From assembly GCA_017617235.1 (NCBI GenBank), contig JAFZWQ010000043.1, positions 53,370 to 117,369 of the forward strand: DNA of 64,000 nt. Reading direction: 5' to 3'. The translations under genes and the position numbers were made by a program. Shown here piece by piece: positions 9,991-18,864 of this stretch. The notes under the pieces are model-generated. The model did no database searches and was not told the DNA's origin. It was given only the letters and a program-made list of their open reading frames with translations. The first letter of the stretch is position 1. Every line of letters begins with the position of its first letter. The stretch comes from Bacteroidaceae bacterium (GTDB lineage: Bacteria; Bacteroidota; Bacteroidia; Bacteroidales; Bacteroidaceae).

Positions 9991-11804
9991 TATTTCTTAC
10001 CGTATTTAAGCGTGAGTGAATAGATGTGCGAGCACGTCTGACCGGCACCATAGCTATTGTGGCAGGTGAGGGTCGTGAAATACTGACTGTCGTCCTTGTA
10101 GGAGTTCGTCGTGCCAGCATGCATATTATCGTGATTGTTAAAGGGAGAGTCTGGCTCCTCAATTTCGAGAATCGTAATATTACCAACTGTGATGCTGAAT
10201 GTCGTACCGATAGTAAATGTGTGGACATTCACATCATAGTCGGCACAAAAGTACGTACCAGCAGGAATGGCGATGGACGTAGACGTAGTGATACTCTGGC
10301 TACCCGTAGACAAATGACCAAGGCGGACATCGTTGTCGTACCAGTCGACACCCGATGAGGTGGCCCATTCATCGTGGCTCTTGAGATTCAATGAATAAGG
10401 CAGGCCCGTAATAACATACTCGTGACGATCCGTTGCCGTAACGCCATCGAACGTGGCCGTAGCGCTGAGTAGATGCTTAGCGGTCTGCACTGTTTGCTTT
10501 TCCCAAGCCTCTGCCGTATAGCTATTGGAACCGGCACCCATATTCGTGGTGGTACCATCGTAGGTATAACTGTAAGTATAGGTATACTTGTTATTGGTAA
10601 GCAGCGACTCGCTGACATTCCATCGAATAGAGGGTTCGTAAATCGTGCAACCATCGAGGGTATTGGCTTCGTCGATATTACCAGCATGATAACGGTCATA
10701 GTTGGTGTAACCGCCTATTGTTATAGACAATGTGGGAGAGCCTATCATGAACTCACGACTGCTGGTAACCTTAGAGGAACCATCATCGTAAACCAGATAA
10801 TAGGTAGCTTTGTATTTGCCGTGGGGCAGATAAGGCCAAGCAGAGGAGGTGCGATAACCCGAAGTGAGTTCACCCGTACCCTCTACACTGCGAACCTCGG
10901 TGCCTGCAGCATTGGTAACCACTGCCTTCCAATTCATTCCTGGATAGGAGTTGGAGAATACGATATTTGTTCCGGCCAAATTGCCCTCGGCATCGTACTG
11001 ATGCGTGGCAGTAGCCTGTGGAACGGGCAACCAGGAAAGAGGAATTGTTTCGTCCAGGGTTACGGTTTCTACCTCAACCTTGCTGATGTCTACACCCAAT
11101 GCACTTTCGGGATCAGGCAACGAAAGGGTGACAATGGCATGGTCAGCGGCATTCAACACATCGGGGAAATCCGTGCTGGTCAAATCACAGCTAACCTCGC
11201 GATCGCCCTCCAGCTTCAGCTTACCCCAGAACTTCAGGACAACATGACTGCCAGCCTTCACATAGATGCTTCTGGAGGCATCGGACCTATTGATGGACAT
11301 TCCATAGTTGCCGACATAGGCATAGAGGGCATAGTCGCTGTAGAAGCGTTCGAAGCGGGCATGCTCGTCTTCGTCCCTACCGAAGTTGACAGAAATCAGC
11401 GCATTGCCCACCTTACAGTCAACGGATACATTGGTAGTCTCATCCTCACGCACCGTAGCCGTTGCCGTACCTATATAATAAGGACGGTCGAGGGCCAACA
11501 GAGCATTGTTGCCATAGGAAACCGTAATGTTGTAATCGCCTATAGGTACAGAGAGCTCTTCTTCGGTGAAGACACCATCATAAGCCTTATAGCCATTGGT
11601 CGTGGTAAGGTTGAGATGGAAGTCAGCAGCCTCTGGGTCATCCAGTTGAGCAGGCGTGCTGCGCGTAACTGTTTTGGAAATATTGCCCAACGACAACTGC
11701 AGGCGACCGCCCTCGCCTTTCGAGGGGGCGTCGATCTCGCTGACACAGCCTGTAATTACCAAGGCCAGCAGGAGCAGCAGTGTGTGGAGTATATGCTTAT
11801 TCAT
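9990..11804 (-). CDS. DUF4493 lipoprotein fused to a C-terminal module shared with 6466-8385
   Basis: 604 residues from the ATG at 11804. A TTG four codons upstream is possible, but the signal peptide starts naturally at MNKHIL. Lipobox VITGC (Cys20), then LQLSLGNISKTVTRS (Arg48). Residues about 45-260 are a DUF4493 domain (RPYYIGTATATV, ETTNVSVDCKVGNALISVNFG). Residues about 280-604 carry GMNWKAVVTNAAGTEVRS, WPYLPHGKYKATYY, NTLDGCTIYEPSIRW and YVITGLPYSL, aligning by eye with the C-terminal module of the fimbrillin-like protein two genes downstream. The gene overlaps its upstream neighbour by 8 bp. Confidence 0.85.
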   Translation of the reverse strand: MNKHILHTLLLLLALVITGCVSEIDAPSKGEGGRLQLSLGNISKTVTRSTPAQLDDPEAADFHLNLTTTNGYKAYDGVFTEEELSVPIGDYNITVSYGNNALLALDRPYYIGTATATVREDETTNVSVDCKVGNALISVNFGRDEDEHARFERFYSDYALYAYVGNYGMSINRSDASRSIYVKAGSHVVLKFWGKLKLEGDREVSCDLTSTDFPDVLNAADHAIVTLSLPDPESALGVDISKVEVETVTLDETIPLSWLPVPQATATHQYDAEGNLAGTNIVFSNSYPGMNWKAVVTNAAGTEVRSVEGTGELTSGYRTSSAWPYLPHGKYKATYYLVYDDGSSKVTSSREFMIGSPTLSITIGGYTNYDRYHAGNIDEANTLDGCTIYEPSIRWNVSESLLTNNKYTYTYSYTYDGTTTNMGAGSNSYTAEAWEKQTVQTAKHLLSATATFDGVTATDRHEYVITGLPYSLNLKSHDEWATSSGVDWYDNDVRLGHLSTGSQSITTSTSIAIPAGTYFCADYDVNVHTFTIGTTFSITVGNITILEIEEPDSPFNNHDNMHAGTTNSYKDDSQYFTTLTCHNSYGAGQTCSHIYSLTLKYGKK

Positions 11805-13524
11805 ATAATAATTCAAGGTTGTCTAACTGCAGGAGCGAACCTTCACCACCTGCAAAGTAGTCGCCATACTTGGAACTGCTGGCTACCACAATAACGTACT
11901 TCGGCTGACGGTCCTTGACCCGATAGTCGAGGTTGATGGTCTCGGTGGTCCAGTTGTCCACGCTCGAACCTTTGGTAAATTGCCCTAAGGCAATGATATG
12001 CTTGTCGTTGAAGTCGAAGAGGTGAATCTCCTCTGCCTTGGGTTTTGTACGGATAATGTATGGATATTCCTTACCATCGTACATTTCGGGTTCCCAATCG
12101 CCCAGCGCAATGTAGATGCTGCAGGAGTCGGGCTGTCCCTTCAGGCCTTCATAGAGTTCCTGGGTAATGTAGCGGCCATAGACCGATTTCCAATCACCAC
12201 CCGTCTTATTAATTATTTCGCTTTGATACTTGTAATCGAAACGCAGTTTCGTGGGGAAAGAGGTATAGGGACGTCCAAAGCCGAGGATACCATTAGAGCC
12301 ATCGGTCTTCAGGTAGGTTCCTGTGAAGATGTTACCGGCAGCAAACTTGATGACGATATACTTGGACTGAAGATTGGCAACACGCCCGCGTCCAGGAACG
12401 TCAACATAGGTACTGTTACTATTACCGACAGAGGTCGCACCGGGATTACCCGTTCCCCAATAGGGAGTCTTTCCCTCGGCCCAAGGCTGATAGAGGTCCT
12501 TACCCGACTGACCTGTCGTGATACTCCACTCCTCGAAGCCTGAGTTTTCCATCTGCTGTTCTTCTTCCGTAGTAAAGGTCTGTTCTACAGTTACGCTGGT
12601 ACCGCCCGTAACACGATAGGTGTACTGGGCACCGGGACGCAAACCCGTAAGAGCAGCTATATAGTTACGGCCTTTAAGGGTAACCTGGGCTTCGTTAACC
12701 TTGGTCCACTCACTGGTGCCCTGGGCATGGTACTCGACAACGGGAGTTGTTCCCATGGGAACCTCGCCACTGATGTAGGCAGCCGTACTGTGGGGGAATG
12801 CACTGGCAGTAGTAACCTCGGCAGCCTCGGTATGATAAACATTGACGCGCCAAGTTTGGGCTCGGTCGTTCATCGGTGAGAATACCTGGAAAGTACACAT
12901 ACCACTGAAATCATAGGTCTCGGAGGTCGTCGGATCGGGAATAACCGTTCCGTGCTGACCACCTATATCGAAATGCTGAACCGTGATTTTACTGAGGTCC
13001 TGCTTCGAGGAAACATAGACGACGACACTGCAGTTGATAGGGTCAATTACAGCATCGCCCACCTGACCGGACATCTGCACATTACGCATAACGACCTGAT
13101 GGACACGCACCACCCATTCATAATTCTGATAAGTATGGAGGGTAAATGGCACGCTGTCGCGCTGGAAGTTAACGCACGAATTGTAACCTTCGGCCGGCTC
13201 GCTGAAACTTTCACTGGGGAAGGTATCGGCATTGTAACACAAATCGGCTTGAGGCTTGATGGTAGCATCGTTGTTTACTTCGAAACGACGGATGCGAAGC
13301 ATAGAGAGATTAACGGTATCACTGACATAGACATCGACGGTACGTTCCTGATTATCGATTACAGCCTCAGCAAAACCGTTATCGTCCTCGTTGCACTGAC
13401 CTTCAACCTCGAATGCAGTAATTGCACCCTCTACGATGGGGTAAGGAATATCGTCGCGGACGGCGCAGGCCACAAAGGTCAACGTCGTCAACACAAAAAC
13501 GAATATATCCTTACGATGCATCAT
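11797..13524 (-). CDS. PCMD-domain lipoprotein
   Basis: A 575-residue lipoprotein: lipobox TFVAC (Cys20). The N-terminal 230 residues hold two similar beta units (ITAFEVEGQ, VDVYVSDTVNLS; VVVYVSSKQDLS) resembling DUF5018-type domains. A fibronectin-III-like unit follows (LRPGAQYTYRV). The C-terminal 240 residues are a PCMD (putative carbohydrate metabolism) domain: NSGFEEW, SKYIVIKFAAGNIFTGTY, CSIYIALGDWEPE and SSSKYGDYFAGGEGSLLQLD. Unlike its neighbours it has no TR-type site after the lipobox. The start overlaps the barrel gene's stop (ATGA). PCMD domains are suspected glycan binders or hydrolases; no catalytic residues are established. Confidence 0.85.
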   Translation of the reverse strand: MMHRKDIFVFVLTTLTFVACAVRDDIPYPIVEGAITAFEVEGQCNEDDNGFAEAVIDNQERTVDVYVSDTVNLSMLRIRRFEVNNDATIKPQADLCYNADTFPSESFSEPAEGYNSCVNFQRDSVPFTLHTYQNYEWVVRVHQVVMRNVQMSGQVGDAVIDPINCSVVVYVSSKQDLSKITVQHFDIGGQHGTVIPDPTTSETYDFSGMCTFQVFSPMNDRAQTWRVNVYHTEAAEVTTASAFPHSTAAYISGEVPMGTTPVVEYHAQGTSEWTKVNEAQVTLKGRNYIAALTGLRPGAQYTYRVTGGTSVTVEQTFTTEEEQQMENSGFEEWSITTGQSGKDLYQPWAEGKTPYWGTGNPGATSVGNSNSTYVDVPGRGRVANLQSKYIVIKFAAGNIFTGTYLKTDGSNGILGFGRPYTSFPTKLRFDYKYQSEIINKTGGDWKSVYGRYITQELYEGLKGQPDSCSIYIALGDWEPEMYDGKEYPYIIRTKPKAEEIHLFDFNDKHIIALGQFTKGSSVDNWTTETINLDYRVKDRQPKYVIVVASSSKYGDYFAGGEGSLLQLDNLELLYE

Positions 13525-14462
13525 AGATAGAATGTGAGTCCGATATTAATACTGAGGAAATTGAAACGGAAGTTGGCACCACCACTGCGGCTGCGACCCG
13601 TCTCCACCTGGTTCGTGGTCTGGTCCACCCAACGGTACTTGATACCCATGATACCGATGCTGGCTTCGCAAGCCAGGAAATCGGTAGCAAAGACAGACAT
13701 ACCGGGGCATACATTCAGTTGCAGGGTGTGGGCCTTGGTAAAACTGCCGTCGTAATCAGCACCCGTACCTGTACTGTTCTTGCTGGTGGTGTGGGCATAA
13801 CCGGCACGAATTTCGGCAAAGGCACCAAACACCTTGCTCTTTCCAATGGGCAGATAGGGACGTACGAAGAAATCGGCTGTATGGGTGTGACCCAGATAGT
13901 AGATATCTTCGAGACTGATGTTAAAGTCGTCGCCCAAATTCAGGTCGAACTTGCCCAGGAAGAAATAGTTACGTGTGTAGTTATAACGTCCACCAATGGC
14001 CAGGTTATTAGCCACGAAATAACCGAAATAGGGGCTACCGCTGAAGGTGTGACCTTCGATGTCCACATTCTTCAACACCGTCAGGTTGTAGTTGTCGGTA
14101 TTCCACTCCGAAAAGTTAATGGTACCGCCCACCAGCCATTGTCCTTTGGGGATGAAGACTGATTTCTGCACCTCACGAGGAATGCGCTCAATCTTACGTT
14201 TCTGCATCGAGCGATCCCAGATACGTTCGGCGGCAGTACGAGGTGCGTCAGCCTCTGAAGAAGCCTGATTCGACTGTTTCTTCAAGACCTGCATCAGACT
14301 TTCCTGAATGGCACGGGCCAACTCTGCGCTGTCGGGGGTCTGCGTGACATAAATCGTGTCGTGGACATAGGTGGCACGATGCACCCGTTGCTGCGCGCAG
14401 ATTGCTGCCGGCACAAATGCCAGCAGCAATCCAAGCAGATAGCTCTTATTTCTTATGTTCAT
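13521..14462 (-). CDS. Outer-membrane beta-barrel protein
   Basis: 313 residues: signal peptide ending AAICAQ, then a helical segment (PDSAELARAIQESLMQVLKKQ) that could form a coiled coil. From about residue 105 there are alternating amphipathic strands rich in aromatics and glycine, such as WLVGGTINFSEW, NLAIGGRYNYTRNYFFLG and FFVRPYLPIG, ending FLSINIGLTFYL. This is a small porin-like barrel of the kind seen in Bacteroidales. It lies between the two PCMD genes with no spacer on one side and an ATGA overlap on the other, and it is the only barrel in the run. Role as membrane anchor or secretion pore for the lipoproteins is an inference. Confidence 0.8.
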   Translation of the reverse strand: MNIRNKSYLLGLLLAFVPAAICAQQRVHRATYVHDTIYVTQTPDSAELARAIQESLMQVLKKQSNQASSEADAPRTAAERIWDRSMQKRKIERIPREVQKSVFIPKGQWLVGGTINFSEWNTDNYNLTVLKNVDIEGHTFSGSPYFGYFVANNLAIGGRYNYTRNYFFLGKFDLNLGDDFNISLEDIYYLGHTHTADFFVRPYLPIGKSKVFGAFAEIRAGYAHTTSKNSTGTGADYDGSFTKAHTLQLNVCPGMSVFATDFLACEASIGIMGIKYRWVDQTTNQVETGRSRSGGANFRFNFLSINIGLTFYL

Positions 14463-16250
14463 TTACTGAATCGTTGGTTCGGTTCCGTATTCAAATTCAA
14501 AGTCATCGAGTAACAACACACTGGAGTCTGATCCATAGAAGTAATCACCATACTTACTTGACGAGCAGACGATGAGCACATGAGTGGGTTTACGTGTTGC
14601 GTTGTAGTAAGTCAAGGGGATATTGAACTGCTTCCAGTTGGCATCACTGGTGTTCTGAGTGAGTGAGCCGTAGGCTATGATACGGGGATCACTGCCATCC
14701 CATGCGGGGAAGGTACTCATGTCAGTGTTGTCAATCGTCAGACGCTCAGTGAGCAGTGCGCAGTAAATCTGGCAAACGTCGTTCTCGTTTTTGGCAGGAG
14801 CACCAACACCTGAGGGCTGTGAACCACGGTTGATACTACCGGGAGTGTACTTCATCCATCCCTTGAAGGCAGTAGGACGAGCCGTGAAGGGCTGCCCCCA
14901 GTTGAGGACGGCACCCTTGGTACCTACGAGGTGGTCGAATTCACCCGAATAGATACTAGCAGCAGCGAACTTGATGATGACGTAGGTTGAACCCAATCGG
15001 GCAGCACCAGTACCACTGTGTACATCGGTTGTGCTCTTTGTGGTTACGTTGTAGCTTTCACCCATACTTGCAGAACCGGGGTTAGAAGAATCCCAGAAAT
15101 GGTTGTTGGCGTCAGCATTGGGATACCATACACTACCATCCTTATACCAGTTCTCGAATCCGCCATTGGTGATTTCAGTCATAGGATCGGTCTTGAAGGC
15201 AACCTCGTTACTGTTGACCTCTACATCATCCTTCTTATACTGGAAGCGATAGCGGTAATCCGTAGCAGGCGAAAGGCTCAGGAGCTTATAGCTATAGTTA
15301 TCGCCGCTGACAGTGAGGGCACTGTTTGCAACGGTGGTCCAGTCGGCATCGCTCTGCTTCTTCCACTGCAGGACGACATTGTCGGCTACGAAGTCGCTAG
15401 TCTTGGCAGTAACCATACCGGAAAGCATAGCAAAGTTACCCCATGCATTGGCAGGTTTAGCCTCCAGAGCTGTAGAGCTCTTGCGGGGAACCTCGATGGT
15501 GTAGGTATAGGTCTGCGTAGCATCGTCAACATAGACGGTTACACCACCCATCTTACCACCTTCGGCTACCTTATAAGTAATAATGAAGTGGTCGCGAGCC
15601 TGAGGATCCTCGATACGATCCGTTTTGCCCCACTGCTGGCCACTTTTATTGGTAACGCTAAGCATGAGGTTCAGGGGAGCTACGGGGAAGTAGGCAGAAC
15701 CTACAGTCGTTCCCATCTTAAAGTTGCGCAAAGAAACATCATCAAGGTCAGAGGTAATGATGGTTTGTGCAGTGCTGAAGTTATCGCGGAAGCTCTGGTC
15801 CCAGTTTACGGTAACCTTAACAGTTGCCAGCGTGCAGGTAACATTGGCAGTTACAAGGGTCTTGGCAGTTACGGTTACACGAGTCATACCAGAATAGTAG
15901 GGAGCACCGAAAGCGGAGTCGCTACCATCCCATCCGGCAGAATGCACGGAAACGGTGTACTTACCGGGGGCGAGCAGGATGTTGCCCTTGAAGTTATCAT
16001 CGTTAGCCAAATCGTCGGTACTGAGTACAATGGTACCAGCCTCGTTGATGACGTCTACATGCAACTTCTTAGCATCGTAGTCGCTGGGTTTTGACGTTAC
16101 ACGGGTGTGAGTAGTCTCTACAGTATTTACCTCTACCTTAAGGTAACCCATTTCCTCTGTATTCACCTTGTCGAGGGTGCAAGACACAGCCAAGAAGGCA
16201 GCACAGAGGATAGACAATATAGAATATATCTTTTTCATTGTTGTATGCAT
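14463..16250 (-). CDS. DUF4493 + FN3-like + PCMD lipoprotein
   Basis: 595 residues from ATG 16250. An ATG at 16238 (MKKIYS...) is equally plausible and gives the usual signal-peptide start. Lipobox AVSC (Cys24 in the longer form), then GYLKVEVNTVETTHTRV (Arg50). Domain order: DUF4493 (residues 30-260: APYYSGMTRVTV, ATVKVTVNWDQSF), FN3-like (about 275-365: SLSPATDYRYRF), PCMD (370-595: ITNGGFENWY, STYVIIKFAAASIYSGEF, CSSSKYGDYFYG). It thus links the DUF4493 and PCMD families in one chain, with the same PCMD type as in 11797-13524. It abuts the barrel gene directly. Confidence 0.85.
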   Translation of the reverse strand: MHTTMKKIYSILSILCAAFLAVSCTLDKVNTEEMGYLKVEVNTVETTHTRVTSKPSDYDAKKLHVDVINEAGTIVLSTDDLANDDNFKGNILLAPGKYTVSVHSAGWDGSDSAFGAPYYSGMTRVTVTAKTLVTANVTCTLATVKVTVNWDQSFRDNFSTAQTIITSDLDDVSLRNFKMGTTVGSAYFPVAPLNLMLSVTNKSGQQWGKTDRIEDPQARDHFIITYKVAEGGKMGGVTVYVDDATQTYTYTIEVPRKSSTALEAKPANAWGNFAMLSGMVTAKTSDFVADNVVLQWKKQSDADWTTVANSALTVSGDNYSYKLLSLSPATDYRYRFQYKKDDVEVNSNEVAFKTDPMTEITNGGFENWYKDGSVWYPNADANNHFWDSSNPGSASMGESYNVTTKSTTDVHSGTGAARLGSTYVIIKFAAASIYSGEFDHLVGTKGAVLNWGQPFTARPTAFKGWMKYTPGSINRGSQPSGVGAPAKNENDVCQIYCALLTERLTIDNTDMSTFPAWDGSDPRIIAYGSLTQNTSDANWKQFNIPLTYYNATRKPTHVLIVCSSSKYGDYFYGSDSSVLLLDDFEFEYGTEPTIQ

Positions 16251-16260
16251 TTATAGTGGA

Positions 16261-17538
16261 TTATTCTACAGTTAATGTCAGAGAACCATTCTTCTTCTTG
16301 CCGTTCATATCCTCAACTACCATGTTGAAGGTGTGCTGACCGGACAGGAAGCCGAGCAGTCCGAAGAAGTTACCAATGGGGAAGGTGTAGTCTATATCAC
16401 CCTGAGAAGGAACGCTAAGCGGCTGGTTCAAATCCTCGAAGAGCTTAACGACTTGCTGGTTGTCAACGATTTCGGCACCATTGATAAAGTCTACACCATA
16501 GTTGGTATTCAGGTCACGCAGAGACTCGATCATCTCACCGCTGGTAGAAACGATGTTAACCTTGATGCTCTTGATACCATCGTCGCACTTGATGTAGGTG
16601 TCGCCCTTAGACTTTTCGGTGGCGGCACTAACTGTCATATTCTCGGGCAGATTCAGTGTGATGGGCACCTCGGTCTGAGGATCATCACCACCGCCACCCT
16701 GGTTAGGATCTTCCTGCAGACCTGCATCGGTAACGTCAAGCGTAGCGTCGCCAGAGGTCTCCTCGAAGGTAACAGAAGCAGAGATGTTGATACCAACAAC
16801 CTGACCCTCGGTATTCTCGGTAGGTGTGAAGTTGATGACAACAGCATCACCACCCGTGAAGGTCTCGTCTGTGTTATATGTCTCAGAAGCAGATTCCTTG
16901 GTCAGCGTACGGCGAGCTGAAACGGTGCTACCCGACTTGGTGGTGGCACGGAAGTTCAGCGTCAGTTCCGTAACATTGTCTGCGGGATCAAAGTACCAAT
17001 AAACAGCAGCGGGAGAGTTTCCGTCCTTCTCTGTGAAGGTAAGAACTGTTTCACTGCCATCATCGATGGTGATGGTCCAAGTCTCGAAGGTGTTGAGGAA
17101 GTCTGCATCATAGGATACCTGGATGCGGCTGTTCTCCATCTTACAAACCACCTCGACCTGAGTCGTGTAGTTCTGGATGATTTCCATCTCCTTGCCACCC
17201 TTATAATAAGGATAAGACATCTTCTTCTCGATAACACCGGGAGTATGAGACTCTACCGTGTAGTTACCTACAGCAAGAACAACCATAGAGGGTACCTGGC
17301 TAACAGCCTCGTAGCTCTCTACGACATTGCCCTCGGCATCGTAAATCTTAACGGGATAGTTCGTAACTTGGGACTGGGCACGAGTAACCTCGGGGTTAAG
17401 CTGAGAAACATCGAGCTTCATATATCCCTTGGCAACCTTATCGGTCGTCTGCCCATCTATTTTCAGGCTTTCACTCACGCACGAGGAGAGACCTGCCATA
17501 GCTATGATTCCAATAAGGAATGTATTCTTAAGTTTCAT
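16261..17538 (-). CDS. DUF4493 lipoprotein with C-terminal extra domain
   Basis: A 425-residue lipoprotein: lipobox GLSSC (Cys20), then GYMKLDVSQLNPEVTRA (Arg53). DUF4493 features cover residues 35-265 (SYPYYKGGKEMEIIQNYT, VEVVCKMENSRIQVSYD). A Gly/Asp linker (QGGGGDD) joins a further domain of about 135 residues (ITLNLPENMTV ... FNMVVEDMNGKKK), which looks like an Ig-like beta domain of the kind seen in DUF4493 proteins with tandem C-terminal units. It is second in the run: 40 bp after the first gene and 10 bp before the PCMD-containing gene. Confidence 0.85.
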   Translation of the reverse strand: MKLKNTFLIGIIAMAGLSSCVSESLKIDGQTTDKVAKGYMKLDVSQLNPEVTRAQSQVTNYPVKIYDAEGNVVESYEAVSQVPSMVVLAVGNYTVESHTPGVIEKKMSYPYYKGGKEMEIIQNYTTQVEVVCKMENSRIQVSYDADFLNTFETWTITIDDGSETVLTFTEKDGNSPAAVYWYFDPADNVTELTLNFRATTKSGSTVSARRTLTKESASETYNTDETFTGGDAVVINFTPTENTEGQVVGINISASVTFEETSGDATLDVTDAGLQEDPNQGGGGDDPQTEVPITLNLPENMTVSAATEKSKGDTYIKCDDGIKSIKVNIVSTSGEMIESLRDLNTNYGVDFINGAEIVDNQQVVKLFEDLNQPLSVPSQGDIDYTFPIGNFFGLLGFLSGQHTFNMVVEDMNGKKKNGSLTLTVE

Positions 17539-17578
17539 AATATATTGACGTTTTTAGGTTTCTTACTTCGTGGTTAGT

Positions 17579-18430
17579 TTAAATCCAAGTCAGGGGCACC
17601 TCGATGGTGATAGGACGATCGTTGGTGCTCTCGTCGATGGTTACGACAACCTTGATACCACCCTCGGTAGTGGGAGTGTACTGGGGCTTTACGTTGAGTT
17701 TGTAACCAGCGTTACGCTGCAGTTTGAAGCTGCCGGTAGCAGTACCCGTGGTCTGCTTTACGCCATTAGCGTCGACGTGTGCATACTCTTCCTTAGCCGT
17801 AACATTGATGGTGTAGGTGATGTCTTCGCCAGCAGTGCCAACAGCTACGTACCAGGGGTCGTTATCGGCCTTGGCCCATGCGAAAGAATTAGAGCCAAGG
17901 GCTGTTGTACCAGTGAAGCTGACATTGTAGTCGCTGTAATAAGTTGCCATATCATCGGCAAAATTCACTTTCACACGACCACAAGTGGGCAAGCAAGCCA
18001 CATTCACCGTCTTGGTGTCGTTGGCCTGAATCTGGAACGAGGAACTACCCTCAACACGGAAGTCGTTGCGAGAAGCAGCAGATTCGGTGCCATAGAAGGC
18101 CTTAACCTCGTAAGAGCCGATTTCGAGAGTCTTGGGAAGATTCGTAGCAACTTCCGAACCCAGGCACTCGAACAGGACGCTACCCGAGTTGGCATTGAGC
18201 AACTGCACCGTGTAATTGTTGGTGTTGCGATAATTAGCTTCGTTGAGGGCACGCGTTGTCTGAGGTGCGAAATCAGTCGAAGCACTCAGGTTCAGAACCA
18301 GTTGACCCTTCTTTACGGTAGTCTCCTCACCGGAATTGGGCTCAAGGTCCTTAACCTCTGACAGGCAGGATGTGGTCAGCCCAATGGCCGAGAACATCAG
18401 CATGTAAAGGAATGTCTTTTTTGCTTTCAT
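17579..18430 (-). CDS. DUF4493 lipoprotein, first gene of the run
   Basis: A 283-residue lipoprotein: lipobox LTTSC (Cys22), a longer linker, then GQLVLNLSASTDFAPQTTRA (Arg60). DUF4493 signatures follow: TLEIGSYEVKAFYG, DTKTVNVACL, GRVKVNFADDMATYYSDYNV. The C-terminus ends in a strand (ITIEVPLTWI). Being first after the 23-bp repeat array, it marks the likely 5' end of the 13-gene transcript. Whether it is a tip, shaft or anchor subunit cannot be told from sequence. Confidence 0.85.
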   Translation of the reverse strand: MKAKKTFLYMLMFSAIGLTTSCLSEVKDLEPNSGEETTVKKGQLVLNLSASTDFAPQTTRALNEANYRNTNNYTVQLLNANSGSVLFECLGSEVATNLPKTLEIGSYEVKAFYGTESAASRNDFRVEGSSSFQIQANDTKTVNVACLPTCGRVKVNFADDMATYYSDYNVSFTGTTALGSNSFAWAKADNDPWYVAVGTAGEDITYTINVTAKEEYAHVDANGVKQTTGTATGSFKLQRNAGYKLNVKPQYTPTTEGGIKVVVTIDESTNDRPITIEVPLTWI

Positions 18431-18502
18431 TTTTGTTTAGTATTGTTGAATGTTTATCGAATTTGCTAAAGCAGTTTTTCGTTCACGCATTTTTTACCGA
18501 TG

Positions 18503-18510
18503 CAAAGTTC
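18503..18510 (-). promoter_or_regulatory. Weak -7 box upstream of the lipoprotein run
   Basis: On the minus strand GAACTTTG matches the Bacteroidetes -7 box TAnnTTTG at every fixed base except the first. No TTTG stands at the usual 19-20 bp spacing; the nearest is 12 bp upstream. The predicted leader would be about 70 nt. A weak or activator-dependent promoter is possible. Confidence 0.3.
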
Positions 18511-18637
18511 CGAAATAATACACAAACGAATTGGAAATTTTGGTATAAAATGGGCCTCGTACCGAAATTTCCTATGGGACATATTCCAAAAACGCCCATT
18601 TCATCGGGCAATATCGCCAGCATCGCAATCCTATCCA

Positions 18638-18775
18638 GAAAGGAACATTTCCCTTTCAACGAAGGAATACTATTCTTACCCATGAAGGATTACTATTCCT
18701 ACCAGTGAAGGATTACTAATCCTACCAGCGGAGCGTTACTATCCCTACCGACGGAGCGTTGCAACGCTAGACGCA
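18638..18775. repeat. 23-bp imperfect tandem repeat array
   Basis: Six consecutive 23-bp units start at 18638, 18661, 18684, 18707, 18730 and 18753. The clearest are the third to fifth, of form GAAGGATTACTATTCCTACC. Each has a short inverted core (GGATTA-C-TAATCC, GAATA-C-TATTC), and arm changes are partly compensated between units. The last unit degenerates into the palindrome AGCGTTGCAACGCT. The array lies between the lipoprotein-run promoter and the ompA terminator. The 18440-18637 part of this spacer shows no other structure. Confidence 0.8.
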
Positions 18776-18792
18776 TAGGATTAATATCGCTA

Positions 18793-18834
18793 TAAAAAGA
18801 GCATCGCACCGTTCCGTGGGGAACGATGCGATGC
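18793..18834 (-). terminator. Rho-independent terminator of the OmpA-family gene
   Basis: A 14-bp stem pairs GCATCGCACCGTTC with GAACGATGCGATGC (one mismatch) around a short loop. On the minus strand it is followed by CTCTTTTTATA. It lies 30 bp beyond the stop of the OmpA-family gene. Confidence 0.85.
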
Positions 18835-18864
18835 ATGGGGTTTAACTTAACTTTCGTCTGGAGA

